Source: Alcaligenaceae bacterium SAGV5
Lineage (GTDB): Bacteria > Pseudomonadota > Gammaproteobacteria > Burkholderiales > Burkholderiaceae_B
Assembly (NCBI GenBank): GCA_009360345.1
Contig: SPDP01000001.1
Location: 1,240,001 to 1,304,000 of the forward strand
Direction: 5' to 3'
Length of the DNA stretch: 64,000 bases
This document shows positions 52,119 through 60,515 of this stretch, one piece after another (position 1 is the stretch's first letter; each line of letters begins with the position of its first letter). Under the pieces are notes generated by a model. It was given only the letters and a program-made list of their open reading frames with translations. It ran no database searches and was not told the DNA's origin. The position numbers and the translations under genes were made by a program.

Positions 52119-53447
52119 TCAGGATGAACCCGCGGAGGCTTTTCGTTGCAGTACGGCGTGGCCATGACCTCGGGCCACCCACGTGGTGATCTGCTCGGGA
52201 CTGTTGCCCAGCCGGATCAAGGCATGGGCCAGTTCGGCGGTTTTTTCCAGGTTCCGGTGCCCGGTGGCATGCTCCGCGATGCGTACGATGTTGAACCTGA
52301 GGAAATCGAGTTCGCGAAGCCTGGGGGTCAACGCGCACACGCTTTCCAGATTCAGGTGCCCGTTTTTCTGCCCTGCAATGCGAACGATATCCTGCACGGT
52401 GTAGCCGAGATCGAAAAGCGCCCTGGCCAGCTCGACCGTTTTCTCGAGGTTGAGATGCCCCGTGGGGCGTGCCGCGATACGGACGATGTCGGGAGGCTTG
52501 AACCCGAGCGCGTCGAGTCGCGAAGCCGATTCAACGGTTTTCCGCAGGGGGAGATAGCCGGCTGGATGGGCGGCGATGTGAGCGATCTGGACCGGAGAGA
52601 AACCCAGGTCCTGGAGTTCGGGGGCCAGTTCAGCGGTTTTCGCCAGCGTCCAATAGCCTTCGGAACAGGAGGCGATGCGGGCTATGTCTGCCGGGGAGAA
52701 ATCAAGTTCGCGCAGGTCCGGCAGCCATTGGAGCATGCTTTCCAGGTTGAGGTGGCTGTCTGGCCTGGACACGATCCTGGCAATGATTTCGGCCGGAAAA
52801 TCATGCGGACCAAGCGTCGGCATCCATTCGAGCATGCGCTCCAGGATGAGGTGGCCGTCCTCCTCCGCTGCGGCATCCGCGATGTCGGCAATCGACAACC
52901 CATGCCTGAGAAGGTCGCGGGCCAGCTCGGTCATCTTTTCGAGTGCGAGGCAGCCGTGCGGCTGCATCGCGACAATGGCCAGGTCATTCATGGGAAAACC
53001 CAGCGCGAGCAAGCCAGGGGCCAGCTCCCTCAGTTTCTCCAGGGTGTGGATGCCCGCTTCTTCCGCCACGATCCCGGTTTGCTCCAAGTCAAGCCCCGAT
53101 GCCTCCAGGTCCAAGGCCAACTGAACCGGCACCCTGGGAGGAAAATCGATGGGCAGTCCCCGCGACAGGACCTCCGCGTAGGCGCGATAGGCCTGGAGTT
53201 GCAGGTTGATGTGCTGGTCGTCGGGGCCCTGGATGCCGTAGGGCTCGGGTTCCTGGTGGTAGGACTCCAATTGCTCCCACAAATCGTCGCATTCCTCCTG
53301 CGTGACGGGAGGATCGTCGAGCATCATCAGGCGGTCGAGCGCCTCGACGCAATAGGGACGTATCGCGGCGGCGTTCCTGGCGGCGATGGCCGCTTCCCGG
53401 TCGAACTCCTCCAAGCCGGTCTGCTCGACGATGGGTTCGGCAGGCAT
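52119..53447 (-). CDS. TALE-like repeat protein (putative DNA-binding solenoid)
   Basis: From the ATG at 53447 the product is 442 residues. Residues 1-117 are a helical N-terminal region ([20 protein letters not shown] and later [19 protein letters not shown]). Residues 118-150 are a degenerate repeat and residues 151-414 are eight tandem repeats of exactly 33 residues, then a half repeat (415-434) and eight tail residues. The consensus (F-S-P-x-D-I-x-R-I-A-x-x-x-x-G-H-L-x-L-E-K-x-x-E-L) aligns with TALE repeats (LTPEQVVAIASNxGGKQALE) and best with the 33-residue repeats of Burkholderia Bat proteins. Positions 12-13 read EE, QP, EE, RP, CS, HP, RP, QK, HA, RG. There is no nuclear localisation or activation tail. 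Alternative: another alpha-solenoid such as mTERF. The start is uncertain because the 5' end abuts dapD; a GTG at 53519 is possible. GC is lower than in the flanking genes. Confidence 0.75.
   Translation of the reverse strand: MPAEPIVEQTGLEEFDREAAIAARNAAAIRPYCVEALDRLMMLDDPPVTQEECDDLWEQLESYHQEPEPYGIQGPDDQHINLQLQAYRAYAEVLSRGLPIDFPPRVPVQLALDLEASGLDLEQTGIVAEEAGIHTLEKLRELAPGLLALGFPMNDLAIVAMQPHGCLALEKMTELARDLLRHGLSIADIADAAAEEDGHLILERMLEWMPTLGPHDFPAEIIARIVSRPDSHLNLESMLQWLPDLRELDFSPADIARIASCSEGYWTLAKTAELAPELQDLGFSPVQIAHIAAHPAGYLPLRKTVESASRLDALGFKPPDIVRIAARPTGHLNLEKTVELARALFDLGYTVQDIVRIAGQKNGHLNLESVCALTPRLRELDFLRFNIVRIAEHATGHRNLEKTAELAHALIRLGNSPEQITTWVARGHGHAVLQRKASAGSS
52206..52997 (-). repeat. Eight 99-bp tandem coding repeats (TALE-like)
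   Basis: Eight in-frame units of 99 bases each, encoding repeats R1 to R8 of the TALE-like protein. Unit starts in protein coordinates are 151, 184, 217, 250, 283, 316, 349 and 382, with no insertion or deletion. The units are diverged at the DNA level, unlike the near-identical repeats of Xanthomonas TALEs, which points to an old array. One more degenerate unit lies upstream at 52998..53096 and a half unit downstream. Confidence 0.85.
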
Positions 53448-53483
53448 CTCGTTCGCTGTGATGGTGATGGGTCCAAGCAGGAC

Positions 53484-54287
53484 TTGCGCCCGCAGACGGG
53501 CCAGGGCGGCGGGGGGCACGACAGAGGGGCCGCCGCCGTCCGCGAAGCCGTCGAGCACGTCCTCGCCGGACTGGACAAGGGCGAACTGCGCGTGGCCGAG
53601 AAGCAGAACGGCGACTGGACCGTCCATCAATGGATCAAGAAGGCGGTGCTGCTGTCCTTCCGCCTCGAGGACAACGTCGTGATGGGCACCGGCCCCGGCA
53701 GCGCGCTGCAGTTCTACGACAAGGTGCCGAGCAAGTTCGCCGGCTACAGCGACGCCGACTTCAAGCAAGGCGGCTTCCGCGTGGTGCCGCCGGCCGTCGC
53801 GCGCCGCGGCTCCTTCATCGCCCGCAACGCGGTGCTGATGCCCTCGTACGTCAACATCGGCGCCTACGTGGACGAAGGCACCATGGTCGACACGTGGGCC
53901 ACCGTGGGCTCGTGCGCCCAGATCGGCAAGAACGTCCACCTGTCGGGCGGCGTAGGCATCGGCGGCGTGCTGGAACCCCTGCAGGCCAACCCCACCATCA
54001 TCGAAGACAACTGCTTCATCGGCGCGCGCTCGGAAGTCGTCGAAGGCGTGATCGTGGAAGAAAACTCGGTGCTGTCCATGGGCGTGTTCATCGGCCAGAG
54101 CACCAAGATCTACAACCGCGAGACCGGCGAGATCCTGTATGGCCGCGTCCCCTCGGGCTCGGTGGTCGTACCGGGCAACCTGCCGTCGGCCGACGGCAAG
54201 TACAGCCTCTACTGCGCCGTCATCGTCAAGCGCGTCGACGCGCAGACCCGCGCCAAGACCAGCATCAACGACCTGCTGCGCGCCTGA
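53484..54287 (+). CDS. dapD: Tetrahydrodipicolinate N-succinyltransferase with replaced N-terminus
   Basis: A left-handed beta-helix acyltransferase that succinylates tetrahydrodipicolinate in lysine and peptidoglycan precursor synthesis. From [20 protein letters not shown] onward the sequence is standard DapD, with [20 protein letters not shown] and [20 protein letters not shown] in the hexapeptide helix and an ordinary C-terminus ([10 protein letters not shown]). The first roughly 25 residues expected (an MTLDLQ-type helix) are absent, and the frame continues upstream into antisense of the TALE-like gene. No ATG exists near the junction; TTG at 53484, preceded by AGGA, is the best available start and gives 267 residues with a foreign first stretch. 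dapD is normally essential, so it is probably still expressed. dapE follows after 26 bases. Confidence 0.8.
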   Translation: MRPQTGQGGGGHDRGAAAVREAVEHVLAGLDKGELRVAEKQNGDWTVHQWIKKAVLLSFRLEDNVVMGTGPGSALQFYDKVPSKFAGYSDADFKQGGFRVVPPAVARRGSFIARNAVLMPSYVNIGAYVDEGTMVDTWATVGSCAQIGKNVHLSGGVGIGGVLEPLQANPTIIEDNCFIGARSEVVEGVIVEENSVLSMGVFIGQSTKIYNRETGEILYGRVPSGSVVVPGNLPSADGKYSLYCAVIVKRVDAQTRAKTSINDLLRA

Positions 54288-54313
54288 CCCCCGGACCTTG
54301 GAACAGACCCGCC

Positions 54314-55447
54314 ATGACCACTCCCGTCCTGTCCCTGGTTGAAGAACTGATCCGCCGTCCCTCGGTCACGCCCGAGGACGAAGGCTGCCAGGCCCTGCTG
54401 GCCCAACGCCTGGCGGCGCTCGGCTTCGCCTGCGAAACCATCGCTGGCGCCGGGGTGGTCAATCTGTGGGCGCGGCGCGGCGCCGAAGGACCGCTGGTCG
54501 TCTTCGCCGGCCACACCGACGTGGTGCCTCCCGGCCCGCGCGAGCAGTGGCATACCGACCCGTTCGTGCCCACCCTGGTCGACGGGAACCTGTACGGCCG
54601 CGGGTCGGCCGACATGAAAAGCTCGATCGCGGCCTTCGTGGTCGCGGCCGAGGAATTCATCGCCCACCATCCCGACCACCCCGGTTCGATCGGCCTGCTG
54701 ATCACCTCGGACGAGGAAGGGCCGGCCACCGACGGCACCGTCAAGGTCTGCGAACAGCTCGTGGCCCGTGGCGAACGGCTGGACTACTGCATCGTGGGCG
54801 AGCCCACCTCGTCCGTGCAACTGGGCGACACCATCAAGAACGGCCGCCGCGGATCGCTGTCCGGGCGGCTGGTGGTCAAGGGTATCCAGGGCCATGTCGC
54901 CTATCCGGAAAAGGCCCGCAACCCCATCCATCAATGCGCGGGCGCGCTGGCCGAGCTCGCAGCCACCGAATGGGACCGCGGCAACGAGTACTTCCCGCCC
55001 ACCACGTTCCAGATCTCCAATTTCCACAGCGGCACGGGCGCCACCAATGTCGTGCCTGGCGAAGCCTTCATCGATTTCAATTTCCGCTTTTCCACCGCCA
55101 GCACCGCCGACGACCTGAAGAGCCGCGTGCTCGCGGTCCTCGACCGGCATCAGCTCGAATACACGCTGGACTGGACCCTGAGCGGCATGCCCTTCCTGAC
55201 GCCGCGCGGCACGCTATGCAGCGCGCTCACCGACGCCATCGTCGCCGAGCTCGGCATCGAGGCTCAGCTGTCCACGACCGGCGGCACCTCCGACGGCCGC
55301 TTCATCGCCCGGATCTGCCCCCAGGTGGTTGAATTCGGCCCGGTCAACGCGACCATCCACAAGGTCAACGAGCACATCGCCGTGGACAGCCTGGAGCCGC
55401 TGAAAAACATTTACCGGCGGACGCTGGAAGCGCTACTGGTCCGCTAG
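54314..55447 (+). CDS. dapE: Succinyl-diaminopimelate desuccinylase
   Basis: A 377-residue M20-family zinc amidase that releases LL-diaminopimelate. Metal ligands are in [25 protein letters not shown] and [13 protein letters not shown] with the catalytic Glu, CIVGEPTSS, and the last His in [14 protein letters not shown]. The dimerisation domain has [20 protein letters not shown]. It is downstream of dapD and upstream of prmB, with 22 bases to the latter, an order found in Bordetella relatives. Confidence 0.96.
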   Translation: MTTPVLSLVEELIRRPSVTPEDEGCQALLAQRLAALGFACETIAGAGVVNLWARRGAEGPLVVFAGHTDVVPPGPREQWHTDPFVPTLVDGNLYGRGSADMKSSIAAFVVAAEEFIAHHPDHPGSIGLLITSDEEGPATDGTVKVCEQLVARGERLDYCIVGEPTSSVQLGDTIKNGRRGSLSGRLVVKGIQGHVAYPEKARNPIHQCAGALAELAATEWDRGNEYFPPTTFQISNFHSGTGATNVVPGEAFIDFNFRFSTASTADDLKSRVLAVLDRHQLEYTLDWTLSGMPFLTPRGTLCSALTDAIVAELGIEAQLSTTGGTSDGRFIARICPQVVEFGPVNATIHKVNEHIAVDSLEPLKNIYRRTLEALLVR

Positions 55448-55469
55448 CGCCACGCCCGGAACCCTCCCC

Positions 55470-56363
55470 ATGCCCCCTACCGATTTCCATTCCCTGCGCA
55501 CGGTGCGCGACCTGATCCGCTACGCCGTGAGCCGCTTCAACGCCGCCGGCATCGCGCTGGGGCATGGCACGCTGGACGTCTACGACGAAGCGGCCTACCT
55601 GGTCCTGCACACGCTGCACCTGCCCGTCGACCGGCTCGAGCCCTTCATCGACGCCGCCGTGCTGGGCGACGAGCGCGAAGCGGTGCTCCGTATCATCGAC
55701 CGCCGCATCGACGAACGCCTGCCCGCGCCCTACCTGACCAACGAAGCCTGGCTGCGCGGCCGCCGCTTCTACGTGGACGAGCGCGTCATCGTGCCCCGCT
55801 CCTACATCGCCGAGCTCCTGGACGACGGCCTGGCGCCGTGGATCGACGATCCCTACGCCGTGGAATGGGCGCTGGACATGTGCACCGGTTCAGGCTGCCT
55901 GGCCATCGCGGCGGCGGAGACTTTTCCGCATGCGCAGGTCGATGCGGTGGACCTCTCCAAGGATGCGCTGGAGGTAGCCCGCATCAACGTGGATGACTAC
56001 GGCCTGCAGGATCGCGTCGCGCTGCACCAGTCGAACCTGTTCGAGAAGCTGCCTCCCGCGCAGTACGACCTGATCCTGTGCAATCCCCCCTACGTCAATA
56101 CCGACTCCATGAACGCGCTGCCGGCGGAGTACCGCCACGAACCCAGCCTCGCGCTGGCCGGGGGCGCGGACGGCATGGATCTCATCCGGCCGCTGCTCGC
56201 GCAGGCGGCCGGATTCCTCCAGCCCGACGGCATCCTGGTGCTGGAACTGGGTCACGAGAAGGGCTATTTCGAGCAGGCCTTTCCCCATCTGGACCCGGTA
56301 TGGCTGAGCACCTCCGGCGGCGACGACAAGGTGCTGCTGCTCAGGCAGGATCAGTTGCAATGA
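55470..56363 (+). CDS. prmB: Ribosomal protein L3 glutamine methyltransferase
   Basis: A 297-residue SAM-dependent methyltransferase that modifies a glutamine of ribosomal protein uL3. The SAM site is ALDMCTGSGCLAIAAAETFP and the glutamine-binding motif NPPY is in YDLILCNPPYVNTDSMNALP. The N-terminal helical domain (DLIRYAVSRFNAAGIALGHG, then LPAPYLTNEAWLRGRRFYVD) distinguishes PrmB from PrmC. It is the last gene of the dap operon; its stop is followed immediately by a dispersed repeat. Confidence 0.93.
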   Translation: MPPTDFHSLRTVRDLIRYAVSRFNAAGIALGHGTLDVYDEAAYLVLHTLHLPVDRLEPFIDAAVLGDEREAVLRIIDRRIDERLPAPYLTNEAWLRGRRFYVDERVIVPRSYIAELLDDGLAPWIDDPYAVEWALDMCTGSGCLAIAAAETFPHAQVDAVDLSKDALEVARINVDDYGLQDRVALHQSNLFEKLPPAQYDLILCNPPYVNTDSMNALPAEYRHEPSLALAGGADGMDLIRPLLAQAAGFLQPDGILVLELGHEKGYFEQAFPHLDPVWLSTSGGDDKVLLLRQDQLQ

Positions 56364-56365
56364 AA

Positions 56366-56446
56366 GCTCCCCCCTACGCGCTGACGCGCGCCCCCCGGGG
56401 AGCGAAACCGGCGGACTGGCGGAGCCAGATCCGCGGTTTCCTGGGG
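56366..56446 (+). repeat. Dispersed GC-rich palindromic repeat, copy 3
   Basis: Third copy, in inverted orientation to the first two on this strand but in the same orientation relative to the gene it follows (prmB). It shares GCGCGCGTCAGCGCGTAGGG (minus strand) with copy 1 and the CGGATCTGGCTCCGCC portion with both. It begins three bases after the prmB stop. Confidence 0.8.
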
Positions 56447-56520
56447 TACTGCCAGACTGATGAAGAACGGCGTTTTCGCCGGTCGGCGCGGGGAAGCGTC
56501 GAAACAAGGTGGTCCCCTCA

Positions 56521-58431
56521 GTGATACGAGCATCAGGCATTACTCTGCGGCGCGGCACCAAGGTGCTGCTGGACAGCACCGATTTCGTGGTCCACCCTGG
56601 CGAGCGCGTCGGCATCGTGGGGCCCAACGGCGCAGGCAAGTCCACGCTGTTCGCGCTATTGAACGGACAACTGGAGCCGGACGCGGGCAACCTGGACATC
56701 CCGGCCAGTTGGCGCATCGCGTCGATCGCGCAGGAAATCCACGACACCGATCGCGAGGCGCTGGAATTCGTCATCGACGGCGATATACGCCTGCGCCGCC
56801 TGCAGGCCGAGCGCGCCGCGGTCGACGTCGACCGCGACGGACTGCGGCTGGCCGAACTGGAAGCCGAGCTGGCCGACGCGGGCGCATTTTCGGCACAGTC
56901 GCGCGCCGAACAGCTGTTGGTGGGCCTGGGCTTCGCCCAGGAGGAATTCCGGCAACCGGTGGCGAGTTTCTCGGGCGGCTGGCGCATGCGCCTGAACCTG
57001 GCGCGCGCGCTGATGGCGCCGTCCGATCTCCTGCTGCTGGACGAACCCACCAACCACCTGGACCTGGACGCCATGCTGTGGCTGGAGCGCTGGCTGGCGG
57101 CCTACCCCGGCACCGTGCTGGTGATCTCGCACGACACCGAGTTCCTGGACGCGGTGGCCCGGACCATCCTGCATTTCGACCAGGGCAAACTGGTACGTTA
57201 CAAGGGCGGCTACGAGGACTTCCTGACCCAGCGCGCCGAACGGCTGCGGCAGAATCAGATCGCCTACGACAAACAGCAACGCGAAGCCGCCCACCTGCAA
57301 AGCTTCATCGACCGCTTCAAGGCCAAGGCCAGCAAGGCCAAGCAGGCCCAGAGCCGGGTCAAGGCGCTGGCGCGGATGCAGGTCCTGGCGCCCATGCGCG
57401 CGGCGGCGGGGATCGATATCAGCATCCCCTCGCCCGACCACATGCCCGATCCGCTGCTGTCGCTGGACGGCGTGCGCGCCGGCTATCCCGCCGCGCCCAT
57501 CCTGGATGGCGTCAAGCTATCGGTGCGCGCCGGCGCGCGGATCGGCATCCTGGGCGCCAACGGCGCGGGCAAGAGTACGCTGGTCAAGACCCTGGCGGGC
57601 GAAATCGCCCCGCTGGGCGGCGAGCGCAAAGAGGCTCGCGGCCTGGCGGTCGGCTACTTCGCCCAGCACCAGCTCGACATGCTGGATGCCGAGGCCACGC
57701 CGCTCCTGCACCTGGCCCGCCTGGCCCCCGAGACACGCGAGCAGGACCTGCGCAACTACCTGGGCGGCTTCGGCTTCTCCGGCGATTTCGCGATGGCCAA
57801 GGTCGGCCCCATGTCGGGAGGCGAAAAAGCGCGCCTGGCGCTGGCGCTGGTCGTCTGGAAAAAACCCAACCTGTTGTTGCTGGACGAACCCAGCAACCAC
57901 CTGGACGTCGACACCCGCGAGGCCTTGACCGAAGCGCTGGCCGAGTTCGAAGGCACCATGCTGCTGGTCTCGCACGACCGCCATCTGCTGCGGACCACGG
58001 TGGACAGCTTCTGGATCGTCGCCGATGGCGGCGTGCACGAGTTCGACGGCGACCTGGAGGACTACCGCGACTGGCTGGCCCGGCGCCAGAGCGGCAACGC
58101 GGCCGCCTCGCCGGCCGATGCCGTACCTGCCGACGGCGGCCTCGACCGCAAGACGCAGCGGCGGCTCGAGGCCGAAACCCGGCAGCGCCTGTCGATCTTG
58201 CGCAAACCGCTGGAGACCCGCCTCAAGAAGCTGGAAGAAGAGATGCAGAAGCTGGAATCTCGCAAGCGCGAACTGGACCAGCTCATCGCCGACCCCGGCC
58301 TGTACGAGGATGCCCGCCGGGACGAGTGCCGCCGCGTGCTGGCCGAGCATGGCGACCTGCAGAAACGGCTGGGCGAGATCGAGGAAGCCTGGCTGGAACT
58401 ACAGGAAGAACTCGAGGCCATCCAGGCCTGA
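56521..58431 (+). CDS. ABC-F family ATPase (YheS/Uup-like)
   Basis: A 636-residue protein with two ABC ATPase domains and no membrane part. Walker A motifs are VGPNGAGKSTLFALLN and LGANGAGKSTLVKTLA, signature motifs FSGGWRMRLNLARAL and MSGGEKARLALALV, Walker B motifs DLLLLDEPTNHLDLDA and LLLLDEPSNHLDVDT. The interdomain linker is basic (KAKASKAKQAQSRVKALARM), which contacts ribosomal RNA in ABC-F factors, and the C-terminal tail is a coiled coil (LEEEMQKLESRKRELDQLI). The role is probably rescue or regulation of translating ribosomes. The GTG at 56521 is chosen because IRASGITLRRGTKVLLD is the usual start; a GTG 12 bases upstream is possible. Confidence 0.92.
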   Translation: MIRASGITLRRGTKVLLDSTDFVVHPGERVGIVGPNGAGKSTLFALLNGQLEPDAGNLDIPASWRIASIAQEIHDTDREALEFVIDGDIRLRRLQAERAAVDVDRDGLRLAELEAELADAGAFSAQSRAEQLLVGLGFAQEEFRQPVASFSGGWRMRLNLARALMAPSDLLLLDEPTNHLDLDAMLWLERWLAAYPGTVLVISHDTEFLDAVARTILHFDQGKLVRYKGGYEDFLTQRAERLRQNQIAYDKQQREAAHLQSFIDRFKAKASKAKQAQSRVKALARMQVLAPMRAAAGIDISIPSPDHMPDPLLSLDGVRAGYPAAPILDGVKLSVRAGARIGILGANGAGKSTLVKTLAGEIAPLGGERKEARGLAVGYFAQHQLDMLDAEATPLLHLARLAPETREQDLRNYLGGFGFSGDFAMAKVGPMSGGEKARLALALVVWKKPNLLLLDEPSNHLDVDTREALTEALAEFEGTMLLVSHDRHLLRTTVDSFWIVADGGVHEFDGDLEDYRDWLARRQSGNAAASPADAVPADGGLDRKTQRRLEAETRQRLSILRKPLETRLKKLEEEMQKLESRKRELDQLIADPGLYEDARRDECRRVLAEHGDLQKRLGEIEEAWLELQEELEAIQA

Positions 58432-58471
58432 GGCGTCCGCGCGGCCCGCGCGAGCGCCCCGGGCCCCGCCC

Positions 58472-59923
58472 CTAGACGTTCATCACGCTGACGGCGCGCG
58501 TATTCAGGTAGGCTTCCACCGCCTCCGGCCCGCCTTCCGAGCCGAAACCCGAATCCTTGATCCCGCCGAACGGCATCTCGGCCGTCGGGATGGCCGGCAT
58601 GTTGACGAACAGCATGCCGACCTCGACCTTGCGGGAAATCAGGTCGGCATTCTTCAACGAACTCGTGAACGCGTAGCCGGCCAGTCCGTACGAAAGCCGG
58701 TTCGCCTCGGCAATCGCCTCGTCCAGCGTGTTGAAGGCGCGGATGGCGGCAACGGGCCCGAAGGGTTCGTCATTGAAGATGCGGGCATCGAGCGGCACGT
58801 CGGCCAGCACGGTCGGCTCCCAGAAATTGCCGACCTCGCCCATGCGCTTGCCGCCGGCCAGCACCTGCGCTCCCTTCTGGACCGCGTCGTCCAGGAAGCC
58901 GGACATGGCGGCCAGGCGGCGGGGATTGGCCAGCGGCCCCATCTGCGTCCCCTCGGCCAGGCCGTCGGCAACCCGCAGGCCCTTCGCCCATTTCGCCAGC
59001 TCGGCGGCGAATTCGGCGCGCACGCTTTCATGGACCAGGAAACGCGTCGGCGAGATGCAGACCTGGCCGGCATTGCGGAACTTGGCGCCGCCGGCGGACT
59101 TCACGGCCAGGGCGACATCCGCATCCTCGCAGACGATGACCGGCGCGTGGCCGCCCAGCTCCATGGTCACGCGCTTCATGTGCTGGCCGGCCAGGCCGGC
59201 GAGCTGCTTGCCGACCGCGGTCGAGCCCGTGAACGTGATCTTGCGGATGGCCGGATGCGGGATCAGGAAACCCGAGATCTCGGCCGGATCGCCATAGACC
59301 AGCCCCAGGACGCCCGGCGGCAGGCCGGCATCCTGGAAGGCACGGATCAAGGCGGCCGGCGCGGCCGGGGTTTCCTCGGGCGCCTTGACCACCACGGAGC
59401 AGCCAGCGGCCAATGCCGGCGCCAGCTTGCGCACCACCTGGTTGATCGGGAAATTCCACGGCGTGAACGCCGCCACTGGTCCGACCGGATCCTTGAGGAC
59501 CATCTGGCGCTGCGCCAGGCTGCCGCGCGAGGGCACGATGCGGCCGTACACCCGGAAGCCTTCTTCGGCGAACCACTCGATGATGTCGGCCGCGGCCAGC
59601 GTCTCGCCCTTGGCTTCGGCCAGCGGCTTGCCGTTTTCCTGGGTCATCAGCGGCGCGATGTCTCCCGCCCGCTCGCGCATCAGGGCGGCGGCCTTGCGCA
59701 TGATGTCGCTGCGCTTGGCGGCGGTCATCTCGCTCCAGGTGGCGAAGCCCCGCCGCGCCGCCTCGACCGCCTGTTCGAGGTCCACGCGGCCGGCGTGGGC
59801 GACACGGCCGATTTCCTTGCCGGTGGCGGGATTCACCACGGCAAGGGTCTTGCCGCCGGCGGCATCCTTCCACTGGCCGTCGATGAAGAGCTGGGTATCC
59901 GTATAGGTCGTAGCGTGTGGCAT
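58472..59923 (-). CDS. NAD(P)-dependent succinate-semialdehyde-type dehydrogenase
   Basis: A 483-residue aldehyde dehydrogenase of the GabD type. The cofactor loop is [20 protein letters not shown], the general base Glu is in [18 protein letters not shown] and the catalytic Cys in [39 protein letters not shown] is the usual substrate-channel stretch. It oxidises succinate semialdehyde or a related aldehyde. The ATG at 59923 is the natural family start; the frame extends upstream into an AT-rich region without similarity. It is divergent from a RidA/Bug/MarR gene set, with a 17-base palindrome between them. Confidence 0.88.
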   Translation of the reverse strand: MPHATTYTDTQLFIDGQWKDAAGGKTLAVVNPATGKEIGRVAHAGRVDLEQAVEAARRGFATWSEMTAAKRSDIMRKAAALMRERAGDIAPLMTQENGKPLAEAKGETLAAADIIEWFAEEGFRVYGRIVPSRGSLAQRQMVLKDPVGPVAAFTPWNFPINQVVRKLAPALAAGCSVVVKAPEETPAAPAALIRAFQDAGLPPGVLGLVYGDPAEISGFLIPHPAIRKITFTGSTAVGKQLAGLAGQHMKRVTMELGGHAPVIVCEDADVALAVKSAGGAKFRNAGQVCISPTRFLVHESVRAEFAAELAKWAKGLRVADGLAEGTQMGPLANPRRLAAMSGFLDDAVQKGAQVLAGGKRMGEVGNFWEPTVLADVPLDARIFNDEPFGPVAAIRAFNTLDEAIAEANRLSYGLAGYAFTSSLKNADLISRKVEVGMLFVNMPAIPTAEMPFGGIKDSGFGSEGGPEAVEAYLNTRAVSVMNV

Positions 59924-60033
59924 GTCGATGATTCCTTTGCGTATCGAGGCTGGGGCGCCCTCCTGCGTCGATCGGAGCAGGCGTACCACGAAGAGCATAG
60001 ATCGCAATGCCCGCTTCGCCATAAATATCTTTA

Positions 60034-60050
60034 CATTAAGATTCTTAATG
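60034..60050. promoter_or_regulatory. AT-rich palindrome between aldehyde dehydrogenase and RidA genes
   Basis: CATTAAG-ATT-CTTAATG has perfect 7-base arms and lies in a 45-base AT-rich patch between the divergent genes, about 40 bases upstream of the RidA start. It is a good candidate operator for a LysR- or MarR-type regulator; the MarR gene three genes downstream is a possible partner. Confidence 0.55.
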
Positions 60051-60090
60051 ATAAGATAACTGCACGTTCCCCCACCACAGGACATGCATC

Positions 60091-60486
60091 GTGCAAGCCA
60101 AGATCAGTCGCCTAGAAGGCACCCCCTACCAGCAGCAACGCGCCTTTTCGCCCGCCGTCGTCTCCGAAGGCGGCCGCACCATCTGGCTCGCGGGGCAGAC
60201 CACCACCCAAGACCTGCAAGGGCAAGACATCTCCGGCCAGTTCGAGGCCCAGGTGCGCACATGCTTCGCGCTGATCCAGGGCACCCTGGCCCGCTGCGAC
60301 GCGGACCTGCGCAACCTGGTCTGGATGACGGTGTTCATCGACGACCCCCGCCATGGCGACCGCTTCGTCGATATCCGCTCCGAGCTGCTCGGCAGCACCG
60401 GTTTCCCCGCCAGTACCCTGATCACGGTGTCGCATTTCGCCCGTCCGGGCATCGTGGTCGAAATCCAGGCCATCGCCGTGGTCTGA
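60091..60486 (+). CDS. RidA/YjgF-family deaminase-like protein
   Basis: A 131-residue protein of the RidA/YER057c/UK114 family, which hydrolyse reactive enamine/imine intermediates or act in specific catabolic pathways. Family landmarks are [53 protein letters not shown] and [20 protein letters not shown]. The usual catalytic Arg of RidA before the VE-I-A motif is replaced (the region reads [15 protein letters not shown]), so it may belong to a Rid subgroup other than RidA itself. GTG start with AGGA upstream. It heads an operon with a Bug receptor and a NMT1-like protein. Confidence 0.85.
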   Translation: MQAKISRLEGTPYQQQRAFSPAVVSEGGRTIWLAGQTTTQDLQGQDISGQFEAQVRTCFALIQGTLARCDADLRNLVWMTVFIDDPRHGDRFVDIRSELLGSTGFPASTLITVSHFARPGIVVEIQAIAVV

Positions 60487-60515
60487 CCCCGCCCCGCGCC
60501 ATCCAGGAGACTTCC

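Noticed and set aside
52000-52140. Minus-strand frame ending GGGGLGLKYSNPIHLDENEA downstream of the TALE-like gene.
   Set aside because: It looks protein-like and could be the C-terminal end of a lost gene, but it has no start, no recognisable family and overlaps the end of the TonB-barrel chimera, so it is not called.
52206-53096. The 99-bp repeats as a CRISPR or other non-coding tandem array.
   Set aside because: The units are diverged, in frame and without spacers; conservation is at the protein level.
52119-53447. The repeat protein as an mTERF-like or TPR/HEAT-type protein.
   Set aside because: mTERF units share the LGFSxxxIxxI pattern but vary in length and have a proline-leucine core in place of the constant G15. 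Here the exact 33-residue period, G15/L19 spacing and variable 11-14 fit TALE repeats better. The alternative is not fully excluded and is named in the feature.
53448-53939. Extension of the TALE-like frame by about 160 codons into the antisense of dapD.
   Set aside because: The extended part (rich in H, G, V and D) is a shadow of dapD coding sequence without any protein-like pattern; the ATG at 53447 or GTG at 53519 is preferred.
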